A stretch of 64,000 nt of DNA from Datisca glomerata (Eukaryota > Streptophyta > Magnoliopsida > Cucurbitales > Datiscaceae). The position numbers and the translations under genes are program-made. The notes beneath the pieces were generated by a model. The model saw only the letters and a list, made by a program, of their open reading frames with translations, did no database searches and was not told where the DNA came from. The first letter of the stretch is position 1. The number at the start of each line of letters is the position of its first letter. Below are positions 1 to 9,882 of this stretch, piece after piece. The DNA lies in the NCBI GenBank assembly GCA_003255025.1, contig QANY01004802.1, forward strand, positions 434,372 through 498,371, written 5' to 3'.

Positions 1-145
1 TCTAATTATGAACTATATGTAGAGGATTGATCTATATGTAGCAATTAAACCAATAGACTATTCAAATATTTCATTAATTAATATCTATTTTCAAAAGAGC
101 AATCCTAAAAATATAGTGGATTAACTTTGAAATTAATAAAATGAT

Positions 146-1591
146 GGGTTTTTTTGATAAATATAACTTTTTCATTTTCCTTAAGGATTTTTATACCCTT
201 TTTCAAAATAAAGAATTTTATATTACTGACCCACAAACTTCATATCACCAGTTGTAATCTCTCTCTTCCATCATCATTTCTTTTTCTTTAGTAATGCACA
301 TGTCAAATCAATTTAATAATAGTTTCTTCTTCTTTAGTTTTTAACGAAACCTTTTCTTTTACTTGAAGGGTTCAAGTAATTTTTTATGATTACGTGAACC
401 CTTCAAGTAATTATTTTTTTGTAACCCAACACTCATACACCAGGCGACTACTTGAAGTGTTCAACTAGTTATTTATGACTACTTGAATGGTTCAAGTAGT
501 TACTTTTTGTCACTCAATTACCCATACACCAAGTAGTTTATGACTACTTGTACCCTTCAAAAAAGTTAATTTTTATTTGATCAGTCAGCAACTTAAACAG
601 TAATGACTACTTGAAGGTATCAAGTAATTTTTTATGACTTATTGAACCTTTCAAGTAGTTTTTATGGCTACTTGAGTCTTTTTTAAGTAAAAAATAAGAA
701 AAAATGAATGTTGAGTACTTCAAGTAGTTATTTTATTTCGTCTGTCAGCAACCCAGACATTAGGTGACTACTTGAAGGGTTCATGTAGTTATTTTTTATT
801 TTGTCAGTCAGCAATGCAAACATCAGGTGACTACTTGAAGGGTCCAAGTAGATTTTTATGACTACTTGAAAGTTTCAAGTAGTTTTGTATGACTACTTGA
901 GCCTTTTTGCGTCCAAAAAAAATAGGAGAAAATGAACGTTGAGTATTTGAAGGGTTCAAGTAATCATAAAAAGCTACTTGAATACTTCAAGTACTCAAAG
1001 TTCATTTTTTCTTATTTTTTAGACGCAAAAAAGGTTCAAGTGGTCATAAAAAGCTATTTGAACCCTTCAAATAGTTATTAAAAAAACTACTTGAACCTTT
1101 CAACTAGTCGCTTGGTGTTTGAGTTGTTGACTAACCAAACAAAAATAACTACTTGAAGGGTTCAAGTAGTCATAAACAACTACTTGAACCTTTCAAGTAG
1201 TCACCTGGTGTATGAGTAATTGACTGACAAAATAATAACTACTTGAACCCTTCAAGTAGTCATAAAAAATTACTTAAAGTGTTCAAGTAGTCACCTGCTG
1301 TATGAGTGTTGACTGACAAAAAAAATTACTTGAAGGGTTCAAGTAGTCATAAAAACTACTTGAACCCTTCAAATAAAAGAAAAAATTTCGTTGAAAATAA
1401 AGATAATAAGAAGAAATTATTATTAAATTGATTTGACATGTGCATTGAGAAAGAAAAAGAAATAATGAGAGAAGAGAGGGATTTTGGTGATGGAAAATTG
1501 GTGGATTAGAGGTATAAAATTCTTTGTTTTAAAAAGAGGGGTATAAGAATCCTTAAGGAAAATGAAAAAGGTTTATTTATCCAAAAAATCT
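146..1591. mobile_element. MULE-type foldback element with long terminal inverted repeats
   Basis: The two ends are long imperfect inverted repeats. The left end begins GGGTTTTTTTGATAAATA and the reverse complement of the right end begins AGATTTTTTGGATAAATA. The match continues for several hundred bases, through TTTCATTTTCCTTAAGG and GCACATGTCAAATCAATTTA, into a palindromic core. A 9-bp direct repeat TAAAATGAT flanks the element at 137-145 and 1592-1600, the target-duplication size typical of Mutator-like elements. No transposase is encoded, so it is non-autonomous. Transcribed, nearly the whole 1.45 kb could fold into one hairpin. Class assignment rests on the duplication length and TIRs only. 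Confidence 0.8.
361..1375. repeat. Internal array of short palindromes (CTACTTGAA/TTCAAGTAG)
   Basis: The interior of the foldback element is built from many copies of a short palindrome: arms CTACTTGAA and TTCAAGTAG around a 3-base centre (CCC or GGG). Copies are separated by TCATAAAAA-type spacers and by a longer spacer containing CACCTGGTGTATGAGT and TGACTGACAAA. The palindromes occur on both sides of the centre (near 950-1000), so the array is itself mirrored. Copies are degenerate, which suggests age or gene-conversion-like turnover. It has no coding content. Confidence 0.85.
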
Positions 1592-1600
1592 TAAAATGAT

Positions 1601-1944
1601 ATATTAATTAATTTTTTAGTTTATTATCAATTTCATTAAAGCATGAAAGTTTAGATCCATAGGTTTTCATGCTATATTTAGGAACACTAGTTGGACAAAG
1701 AAATGAGATTACGATAAATAATTTAAAATTACCCAATTCTAAATATTACAGATTCTATAAATATGTGATAGTAGGAGTGTTCTTTGATAACATACTATAT
1801 GATAAGAATATAATCAATTAATTCATAAAGTCAATTGAGTTGTGAATAAGGATATTAATTATTATGCCAAAATCATAAGACAATAAGGTGGGACCACATT
1901 GTTTTTGCCTTTCAATGACTTTAAAAAAAATTATGAGATCTTTT
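1601..1944. other. AT-rich spacer, no gene seen
   Basis: Between the foldback element and the CACTA-type end there is only AT-rich sequence with short shadow frames. A 66-codon minus-strand frame here overlaps the transposon end and resembles no known protein. Confidence 0.5.
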
Positions 1945-2040
1945 AATGACGGGGAAGGTAAAGATAACAGTTGGTCAACCGTCAATATAGAATTATAATG
2001 ACGGGTTTTACCCGTCATCTAACCCCTTTTTGTAGCAGTG
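1945..2040. mobile_element. Right end of a CACTA-type transposon (remnant)
   Basis: Read on the minus strand, the segment starts CACTGCTACAAAAAGGGG and continues with a subterminal ATGACGGGTAAAACCCGTCAT palindrome and a TTGACGGTTGACC stretch. A CACTG/CACTA terminus followed by GACGG-type palindromic repeats is characteristic of plant CACTA elements. The CACTA-type ends at 57353 and 31563 have the same style of repeat. No partner end was found to the left, so this is a truncated copy or its other end has diverged. Confidence 0.55.
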
Positions 2041-2140
2041 AAAAATCAAATTCATAAGGGTACACCATCAGCGTGAGAGCTTCGTCTACATTAGGTTGTA
2101 AATTATCACTACAATCAAGGAGTAGAAACCTATAAGATAA

Positions 2141-2628
2141 TCTCTCTCTCTCTCTCTCCCTTCTATTTATCTCTCTCTCCTCTCTATCTACTTATCTACC
2201 TATCGATCTATATCTCTCTATGCATCTCTCCCCCTCTCTCCCCCTCCCTCCCCCATCTCTCTCCGCCCTCCCCTTTATGTCGCTCGTTTTCCCCCTCGCT
2301 CTCTCTTTCACTCCCTTCCCTTTCCATCCCCTCTCTCTCCCTCCCTCCTCTCTCTCTCTCTCCCTCCCCATTCTCTCTCTACCACTCTCCTTTCTCCCTC
2401 TCTAACTTTATCTCTCTCTCCCTTTCTCTCGCTCTTTCACTCATTCTCTCCCGCCCTCCCTCCCTCTCACTCACCCTCTCCCTCCGTCTCTCTTTGTCTC
2501 TCTCTCGATCTCCCTTTCTATCCTCCCCCCCTCTCTCTATTTTTGTCTATCTCTCTCACTCTCTCTCGCTCACTCTCCTTCTCCCCCTCTCCCTCTCTCA
2601 CTCACTCTCCCTCTCCCACTCTCTCTCT
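2141..2628. repeat. Long polypyrimidine (CT-rich) tract
   Basis: About 490 bases on the plus strand are almost wholly C and T, made of degenerate TCTC, CTCC and CCCTC units with few purines. The 61-codon frame inside (Leu/Ser/Pro only) is a by-product of composition. Tracts like this arise by microsatellite expansion and can adopt triplex structure; that role is inference only. Confidence 0.9.
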
Positions 2629-2794
2629 GATAATGTATAATAGAAGGTCTTAATTATGTAGTTTCAAAATACCTCATGTTTCGATGACTTTTTATGACAT
2701 TATTAACAAATTCAGAACTGACCGAGGTAAGAGAATTTCCAAACATTTTTTTAATCGATATCCATAAACTACATGAAAGATGTTAATGTGGTTT

Positions 2795-3480
2795 AGTTAG
2801 AAATGGAACTGAACCAACAGTCAAAGATGATTTCATCAACTTACTAGAAGAGATAGTGATTGAGGATGATGATCGAGACTTCGTAGAGTTCAGTCTAATC
2901 AATTCTATTTTTCCAGATCTAGCAAAAAATAACTCTTTAGGAGAATATATGACCCAATCCATTCAACAACTAAGGAATACGTTGACACTTGAACAAAAGT
3001 TTATTGAAAATTTTCTTGGAGATAATATGTAGTTCATGAGTTTTGATGAAGTCGTTGATATTTATTATCAACGAGAATTTCTCAACATTGATAGTGAATG
3101 GTGTCCCCCAAAACGTATTCATCTTGAAGAAATTTTTCAAATTATGGTATTGAAGCACTTAGACACAGCAAATGATCTTTGTAATAGAATTCGAATGGTA
3201 TTCCATGATCTGAGGAAATTTATAATCCATGCAAAAATAGTTATTGGACGAAAACTGGGGAGGATGTTTTCTTAAGAGTTCAATTGGTCCCTATGAAGGA
3301 TACCATTCAAATTCAAGAGAAAAGAGATCTCCTTTGGTTTGCAATGACAATCAACAAAGCTCAAGGACAATTATATTTTACACTTTCTCGAGCGGTTTCG
3401 ATTGGAAAAACAAGATTTTAGTTGGCTTAAAGGATGCGACTTGAGGATAAAATGTATTTTACCAAAATACTTAAATAAAT
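2795..3480 (+). pseudogene. Helitron/PIF1-like DNA helicase, C-terminal part, broken
   Basis: Translated fragments follow the order of the C-terminal half of the PIF1-like helicase of plant Helitron elements. They are: a GTEPTVKDDFINLLEEIVI-like segment; a segment with EYMTQ; SFDEVVD (3039-3059) before a segment with MVLKHLDTANDLCNRIR (the family has LRNLDPKNGLCNGTR) at about 3144-3195; and finally FAMTINKAQGQLYFTLSRA around 3340-3400, which corresponds to the family motif FAMTINKSQGQ...LYVALSR. A stop at 3030 and frame changes near 3270 break it. The N-terminal Rep/HUH region and helicase motif I are absent, so it cannot code for an active protein. It is probably the relic of an autonomous Helitron. 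A host PIF1 gene fragment is less likely. Confidence 0.7.
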
Positions 3481-4002
3481 TATTGGAATGTTCTTGTCAA
3501 ATTCAAATAGATCATTAAACATTTTAATTAGCAAAAACACTAAAATGTGCGTTGAGAAACATCTAGTAACAATTAAAAGATTTCTATGAAAGCGTAAATA
3601 CATGAACACTATATTACAACAAAATATACCCTCACTCATCACTAGTTCACACATATATTCTAGTCTAAATTAGGATTTCCAATTTTAACTTTCTATTTTA
3701 TTATTGCACTTTGAACGTAATCTAAAAATGTAACATCATGCAGTTATTTTTTTTTCTAATTACACTGTTAGTTTCCTAGTGATAATATAGATATATCTAT
3801 TTGAATGTGAAGCAACAATTTCACCTTAAATGAGTTATCATTAATTAACTAGGATTTATGACATTGTTAAGCTGTAACATGATGATGCAAAATTCTCAAA
3901 ACTTCATTGCCAGAAACAGGGATTTAGGGATAAAACTTTTAGCGACGGAAATAAATTCATCGCTAGAAGTATATTTTAGTAAACATATTAGAAGTAATAT
4001 TT
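3380..4002. repeat. Dispersed repeat, copy 1 (second copy at 61905-62545)
   Basis: The sequence from the helicase tail onward is repeated near the far end of the window in the same orientation. Shared landmarks include CGAGCGGTTTC, ATTATTGGAATGTTCTTGTC, AAACATCTAGTAACAATTAA and CCAGAAACAGGGATTTAGGGA. This copy ends in a CATTGCCAGAAACAGGGA stretch at about 3905. In the other copy this reads CACTGCCAGAAACAGGGA and looks like a CACTA-type terminus with a following AGCGACG...TCATCGCT subterminal palindrome. After position 4002 the homology stops where a MULE fragment begins. Confidence 0.75.
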
Positions 4003-4322
4003 TTCAATGAATTGTGAACTATCGATACGAGCATGTGCGCATACAGCTAACAAATGGGAACATGAGAGGTTAAATGATTGCAACTTGTTGCAAATACATG
4101 TTTGTTCCTTTAAATTCACATAATGTCTGTTTTGTCTTTTGTACATGTGATTCCGGTGCTGAGTAGTGAGAACCTCGAACCTCTTATTAGCACGGTAAAA
4201 TATTATGATTTGATGTGAACTAGCCATGGCTTCCAAAGTTTTTCATCTTTTCAACAAAATAAGTAATAACCACTTCACCTCGTGGTAAGGCATCTCTATC
4301 TTCACTTCACCTCTTTTATCTT
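4003..4322 (-). pseudogene. MULE transposase C-terminus with SWIM zinc finger, fragment
   Basis: The frame reads a VEKM-type lead, AMASSHQ, then CICNKLQSFNLSCSHLLAV, a SWIM-type zinc finger (CxC...CxH) found near the C-terminus of MuDR/MULE transposases. All four metal ligands are present here. In the plus-strand copy near 52400 the third cysteine is replaced by phenylalanine, and in the minus-strand copy near 55220 the CxC pair is lost. Catalytic DDE residues are absent from this fragment, so it is not a transposase gene, only a preserved zinc-finger tail followed by HARIDSSQFIE as in the other copies. Confidence 0.75.
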
Positions 4323-4440
4323 CTGTAAAAATGATTTCATTAAACATTGTCATCTTTTCAAAAGAGGACTTTCCACGTGGTTTCACATAGACACGTCGAA
4401 TGCGAAATCATGTTTGCAAAAGATGATTTAGTCGACAATA
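4003..4440 (-). mobile_element. MULE fragment (transposase tail joined directly to terminal repeat)
   Basis: A third copy of the MULE family at 49349-61710. Reading minus-strand, a terminal-repeat segment (about 4440-4330, with CACGTGG, GACGTG and CATCTTTTGCAAACATG-like blocks) joins directly to the last third of the transposase (about 4322-4003). Most of the transposase between them is missing, so this is an internally deleted derivative. Both outer ends are truncated relative to the long copies, and I see no target duplication. Confidence 0.7.
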
Positions 4441-5408
4441 ATATTTATAATATTCACTTGCACATTCCATCAAAATAAACAAATTAATTTAACTCTCTCA
4501 TAATTATATCATAACATTCTAAATTTATAATAAGATGACCAACATAAATAATAATACATATGTAGTTTTTTATTCGAATAAAATCATGAATTTTTTTCAC
4601 ATATTCTTATTGACTTTCAACCATTGTATTATAACCAAATCATTATATTATGATAGGTCGTGTAAATTTTCATCAAATATAATCTATGCAATTGAACCAA
4701 TACTAAATCATTTTATTAAATCGTGGATCCCTAATTTGAATTACTCAACACTCCTTCAAAACAAAAAAAGAACCCAAATCTCCCATACCCCATCTTCTTA
4801 ATCTTTTTCCAGAACTTAAAAAAAATAAGACCCACCATCAAATCAACATAAGTTTTAATTTCGTCCCAAATTTGAAGTAGTAGCCAACCATGCTACAGCT
4901 TTGGAAGAAGACCCACAATCTCCCAGTGTAGTAGAAACGAAATCATGAAAATCTACAACACTGTTCAAAATGAAGATGATATAAAACTCGAAGAAATATC
5001 CAAGTGAAATGCCTCTCTCCATGTCCTTGAGGAGCTTTTCTCTGTTTTACAACAAGTAAGGAAGACAATGGGGTTCTCTGTGTTTTGGGGGCTTAGGAGG
5101 TAAATTAAATTTAACTACAAACGACAATTTGTTGCCTAATTTAGATATTTTTTTATCAAAGTTACAATACAAATTTCAAAGGATAATGGGGGAATATGAC
5201 TCGAACCCACGACCTCTAAAAAATAGATGTGTGGGCTTAATTAACTATGTCAACCCAACTTATCCTAATTTAAATATTACTTTAAATAAACATGGTAATT
5301 CAATTACTAGAAGATCACAATTATGGATAATGCCTACCAAATGGTCTGTAAGGTTAAAATACAAATCATTCCCTTAAAGCTTACATATTCTATCATTTTG
5401 GTCCCTGA
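4441..5408. other. Spacer with no recognisable gene
   Basis: AT-rich sequence with two short plus-strand frames of 88 and 82 codons that resemble nothing I know and lack codon-usage or domain support. The stretch GACTCGAACCCACGACCTCT near 5196 resembles the T-arm complement common in tRNA-derived or LTR-flanking DNA. No tRNA cloverleaf can be formed around it. Confidence 0.5.
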
Positions 5409-5417
5409 AATTTTATT

Positions 5418-5800
5418 GGATAAACTACAGTTGTACCCTCTACAGTTTGTGGTAGTTTTTATTTTAGACCTTCTGCTTTAAAAATTGGTAGAGTAGACCC
5501 TACAATTACCTTTTTCATTTACGTTAGACCTTCTATAGACCCTCCGCCTCCGCTTAAAAATATTAATCGTCTCTTACGGTCTGCTGATGTGGCATTACGT
5601 TGCAAGTAATTTAAAGTCACGTCAGTTTTTTATTTACCTAGCAACCACGTGGGAGGAATTACCCAAATTACTCTTAATTATTCCTCTCGTCTTTCCCTTC
5701 TTCTTCCTTCTTCCCCCTCAATAAAGCCCTAATCACGAATGACCATTGTTGTAGACTTTCAAGTATAACATATTCCACAATTTTCTTCCTTCTCCCCCCC
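5418..5800 (+). repeat. Left terminal inverted repeat of the Pack-MULE
   Basis: Pairs with 6680-7054 read in reverse. The matching runs from the outermost GGATAAACTAC to the block with CCACAATTTTCTTCC, so the arms are about 380 bases each. They diverge by many substitutions and small indels. Confidence 0.8.
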
Positions 5801-5878
5801 ATGACTGTGCAATCAGACACTCGTATAATTTTAGTAGGAGTATGTAATAAGAACAAATGAGGACTTTGGGGGTAAAAA

Positions 5879-6601
5879 TTGGAGTGTAAATCAGGGTTCA
5901 TGAAATGGTTTCTAGTTAGGAAAGATAACAGTTCCTCATGGTTCTACACTTCTACTAGATTTCTTCTTCTCCTCCCCATTCTCTTGCTTTTTCTCTATCT
6001 TCCATTTACTATTTCCTCTATTCATGTCAGAGGCACCACAACTTTTTTCCTTGCTTGGCTAGGCATTTTCAAGCTCTTACTCTTCGCTTTTGGTAAAGGC
6101 CCTTTGGCCTCTAACCCTTCAATCTCTCTTGCAAATTTCATTGTTGTTGCTTGCTTATCCATCAAGATCCAAAGTAACTCACTTAAAATTAAACCCCAAA
6201 ATACCCAAAATCAAATGAATTTGATTTCATCTCCTCCAAAATCAAACCTCAATGGCCAAAAGGAAGAAAACCTATTTCAGATTAAACTTAATAACAGTGA
6301 AAATGGCCTAGAGAAAGAAAGCCCACATCACAAATTGCCCAATAATTGTCATAAATCACCTCTAAATTATGTAGTAAAAGTTCTACTTTTGGGTATGCAA
6401 AAGCAAAACCACATCACAAGTTATGCTTTTGGATTCTCAGTTCTTGAGCGAGAAAGTGCAATCATGTTTCAATCACCAAAAATAAGAATTAAATGTGAAA
6501 TAATTACTCAATTATGGGGGGCGGGTGTGTCTACTGCAATCATTGTAAGTCTTTTTTCCTATTCTAGATCTTTAGGCCTCTTTATCTTTTTGGGAAATTA
6601 A
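5879..6601 (+). pseudogene. Captured wax-synthase-like (MBOAT acyltransferase) fragment, 240 codons
   Basis: An uninterrupted 240-codon frame opens with ATG at 5879 inside the Pack-MULE. Residues about 24-100 hold three hydrophobic stretches and the segments STRFLLLLPILLLFLYLPF, TTFFLAWLGIFKLLLFAFG and KGPLASNPS, followed by ACLSIKI. This matches the N-terminal region of plant wax ester synthases / long-chain-alcohol O-fatty-acyltransferases, membrane-bound O-acyltransferases of the ER that esterify fatty alcohols or sterols. The middle (about 105-160) is a polar Asn/Lys/Ser linker, also usual for the family. After about residue 165 (VVKVLLLG) similarity fades, and the conserved C-terminal half with the catalytic His is missing; the family is normally about 340 residues. 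It is therefore a truncated capture. Expression is unknown, but an open frame of this length is unexpected in dead DNA. Confidence 0.65.
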
Positions 6602-6679
6602 ATTAATGTATAATTCTCATTAAGGAAGAATTAAAGAAAAAAAAAAGGAATATTTTCCTTTAAAGGGCAACCAACTTAA

Positions 6680-7054
6680 TTTACTTGTGGATATGAACAG
6701 AGTAGAGGGAAGAAGGAAAAAAATAAGGGAAGAAAATTGTGGAATATGTTGTACATGAAAGTCTGCAGCAATGGTCATTCGTGAAGAGGGGGAAGAAGGA
6801 AGAAGAAAGGAAAAATAAGGGGGGGGGGGTTAAAATGACATGGTTGTTGGGGTAAAAATCGAGTGCTGTGACGTTAAAAGATTTACGAAATAAGACTTCC
6901 ATGACAGATCGTTAATATTTTTAAGTAGAGGGTCTACAGAAGGTCTACCGTGAATGAAAAAGATCACTGTAAAATTTATTCTGCCAAACTTTCAAATAGA
7001 TGGTCTAAAATAAAAACTACCCGAAACTACAAGGCACAAAAATATAGTTTACTC
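6680..7054 (-). repeat. Right terminal inverted repeat of the Pack-MULE
   Basis: Inverted partner of 5418-5800. It contains an uninterrupted G run near 6820 that is shorter in the opposite arm. Confidence 0.8.
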
Positions 7055-7069
7055 AATTTTATTTATATT

Positions 7070-7440
7070 ATTTTGGTCCCTATAGTTTAAAATTCTTATA
7101 ATTTAAGTCATTTAATTGATTGTTGTTTAGATTTCCTTCAACAATACAACCCGCACATGGTTGAAAACAGTCAAAATGACATTGTTTCATTCCTCAAGGA
7201 AGATGCACAGTCTGGGAACCAAAACAAAATCATTTTTGGGTTCCTTTGACTCATTTTTTGGATAGTTTAAGATGGTGTCGTTAGAAATCCGAAAAGGTGT
7301 CATTTTGATTTCCCAAGCGACGTGCCTATTTTGAGAAAGGAAACAATTTTGTTTTAATTGTTTTCAACCGTGTGCGAGTCACATGATAATTAAGGGACTA
7401 AAATAATAAGAATTTGAAATTTGAGAGACTAAAATGACAT
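7070..7440. mobile_element. Small foldback (MITE-like) element
   Basis: The start (TTTTGGTCCCTATAGTTTAA, then TCTTATAATTTAAGTC) and the end, read in reverse (TTTTAGTCTCTCAAATTTCA, then TCTTATTATTTTAGTC), form imperfect inverted repeats. A second inner pair surrounds CACATGGTTGAAAACA near 7153 and its inverse near 7365. There is no coding content. A similar ATTTTGGTCCCT stretch lies just left of the Pack-MULE (5396), so the Pack-MULE may have landed in or beside a related repeat. Target duplication not resolved. Confidence 0.55.
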
Positions 7441-7460
7441 AAATGAAACTTTATGTACTA

Positions 7461-8954
7461 GAATTACAAAAATATAAACTTCAAACGAGTTTATATTTCC
7501 CTTTAATTAACTTTTATCTCAAAATGGTATAAAATTTATGTCAAATGGAGTGGTTGATCTCAATTAAACATAGATATACGTATCAAATAATTTGTACGTG
7601 AGACTCTTACAAATCTAAATTCTACATCTAAATATAATTACAACCGTGCATGATACAAACTTGATAGCATGTAAGATAACGTGCCTACTTTCATTCATTA
7701 ATATAACTATTGTAGGAGAACAATAATAAGAAGTTAACTATTAAAGTGTTGAATTTGAAAAATGAAAGACAAGAAGTAAAAGAAAACCAATCTCATTTGC
7801 CCATTAATTTATAAGGAGGTGATGTGTATGTAGAGGCCTAAAATGGACTGGCCCACGCCGTAGTCATAAACCCAAAAGCCATTATACCAGTCTTGGGTCT
7901 GACCTAGACTCTTTGATCCATTATGAAAAGCCTATGACTTCTCCCGATAAATATGAAAATTGTAGCATTTAATCATTTTAGTAGAGTGCATTAGTGTTTA
8001 GCCATTTTTAAAAATAATTAAGTTAATTACTAAGTTAGTTTGACCATAGTTTTATATTCCCGCTCCACCCTTCCATAAGAAAATATTAATATATTTATTA
8101 TATGTTAAATAAATTACTAAAAATAGCCATTTATATTCTATGAGTAAAAATCATATTTTTAAAAATCTGACCCAATTGTTCTTTAACAAATTTAAAACAA
8201 AATATCTTCCAATTTTCTTATCTAAATAAAAAGAAATTGGAGAGTAATAATACCAAAAATTGGTAAGACAAAAAATATATACATGAAATATATAAAAAAA
8301 TTTGATTAACACTGATAATAACAAAAACAATAGATTACACAAAATATTTATATATATATGAGATATATCATATGAAAAAATAAAAATAATATGAATTATG
8401 TAATAGTTTTCATTTATAGGTCCATTTTATTTCTATAAGTACATTGTAATTAATGAAAATAATTATTTTTAACTATTTTTTCCTATCATTAGTTATATAA
8501 TTTTTCATTAAATGTATGTTTTTTAAAGATGGAGCAATCCCTTTGTTTTAGAGAAATTAGTTGTGATTTTGAGGAAAAATATACATTTATTAATAAAATA
8601 AATAAATACTTTTTAAGATATTTTTTTAATGTAGACATATTTTTTATTTTAAATTCTATAATTTTTTCACTAAATACATATTTTTTTAAGATACGCCAAT
8701 TCCTTATTTTTTATGGGAATTAATAGTGGGTTTTAGGCAAATATGTGTATGCTAATCAAATAGATAAATATAAATTTAGAGTAAATATATTGCAAGCTAT
8801 TTTTGGCAAACTATTTATATACTTTTTTTTATATAAGGAAGTATACATACATATATATATATATATGGATTGCAATAACTATTTGCGTAAAGATTGTTTT
8901 AACTACTTATGAAAATATCATAATTATTTTAGTAAATTCATCAAAACATTCATC
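7461..8954. other. AT-rich spacer without recognisable genes
   Basis: Runs of A and T, a short (AT)n microsatellite near 8849-8868, and 63-64-codon shadow frames rich in Phe, Ile and Lys. A short GC-richer patch at about 7830-7900 (AATGGACTGGCCCACGCCG) has no coding support. Confidence 0.5.
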
Positions 8955-9882
8955 ATTACTTTGATAATAGTTGTTTACATAAATTATATCAAAAGTGATA
9001 AAAGAATTATTAACAATAATATTTAGCAAAATCGATTAATACATATTGATTGTAGTACCAAAATAATAAAAATATACATTAATTATAAATATGTAATCTT
9101 ATTGTTTCTATAGAAATAATAATAAATACTTATAATTTATAGTTAAATAGATATATATAAAAATATTAAAGTATTTATTATTTATAAATAAGATAATAAT
9201 CTAATCTTTTAATTTTTAAGTATCTTAAAATGATAAATCTTTCCTACAATTCAAAATACAAAAATGAATTAGCTATTAGTTAGGATAAATGATAATTAAT
9301 AAATGTAGTTGATGAGGTATTATAGTAAATATAGTTTATAATTTTGTTGACTTTTTCTAAAATGGATATTTTTTAAACTATTATTAGTATTGGTTAGGTA
9401 AGAAAAATAAAGTTTTCAAATAGTATATTTGCCTAAAAATCCCATATAAATATAAGATGTCTTACTCATTTATAAGAAATTCATTTTTTAGGTCTCTAGC
9501 CTCATGTTGTCAAAATCATTACTGACTTGAACGTCGGAGTCTAATTGGCTAGGTACCACATCGATGTCAAGTAGATACTCTTACGTTCAATCTTTTTGTC
9601 TTATCATCCGGTTCATCGTCCAGTTATCTGACGACGCGTGACAACACATCTGATAGCAAATTTTCAACATCTACACTGTGACGTGGATTAATAACTTAAT
9701 TTAATTTCTATCAAAATGTCAAAATGCGATTCCTCTTTGATGATAAAAAGAAAAAAAATGAATTAAGAAAGTAAAGGGTGTAGAATATACATGCATGACA
9801 TAACGAGATGAAAATTTATGTTGAAAACTCAATAAATTTTGATTAATTAAATCATTTATGAGCTTAACAATAAAATTTCATG
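8955..9882 (+). repeat. Tandem direct repeat of about 925 bp, unit 1 (gypsy-LTR-like)
   Basis: Directly repeated at 9883-10803 with an offset of 925-928 bases. Shared landmarks are ATTACTTTGATAATAG, CGATTAATACATATTGATTG, CCTATAAATATAAG-type TATA box, GACTTGAACGTC, TAGGTACCACA and ATCTGACGACGCG. The succession TATA box, then ACTTGAACGTCGGAGTCTAA and GGTACCAC resembles the R/U5 part of Ty3/gypsy LTRs of the Tat/Ogre type. That assignment is inference. No PBS, PPT or internal coding region was found. Confidence 0.65.

Larger units (their letters stand above)
5418..7054. mobile_element. Pack-MULE-like element carrying a host gene fragment
   Basis: Terminal inverted repeats of roughly 380 bases flank a unique centre. 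The left end starts GGATAAACTAC and the reverse complement of the right end starts GAGTAAACTAT. Landmarks repeated in inverse are TAGTTTTTATTTTAGACC, TTTTTCATTCACGGTAGACC and GGAATATGTTGTACATGAAAG. A perfect 9-bp target duplication AATTTTATT lies at 5409-5417 and 7055-7063. The centre encodes no transposase but a wax-synthase-like frame. Long TIRs, 9-bp duplication and captured coding sequence are the definition of a Pack-MULE. Mobility would depend on a transposase supplied elsewhere. Confidence 0.85.

Noticed and set aside
361..1375. CRISPR-like regularly repeated palindromes
   Set aside because: The repeats are degenerate, face both directions and lie inside a TIR-flanked plant element. 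There are no unique spacers or cas genes and the host is a plant.
2220..2405. 61-codon Leu/Ser/Pro frame
   Set aside because: Product of the CT-rich tract; no start context, no homology.
5129..5377. 82-codon frame and tRNA-like phrase GAACCCACGACCTC
   Set aside because: No tRNA cloverleaf or A/B boxes can be drawn around it, and the frame has no recognisable domain.
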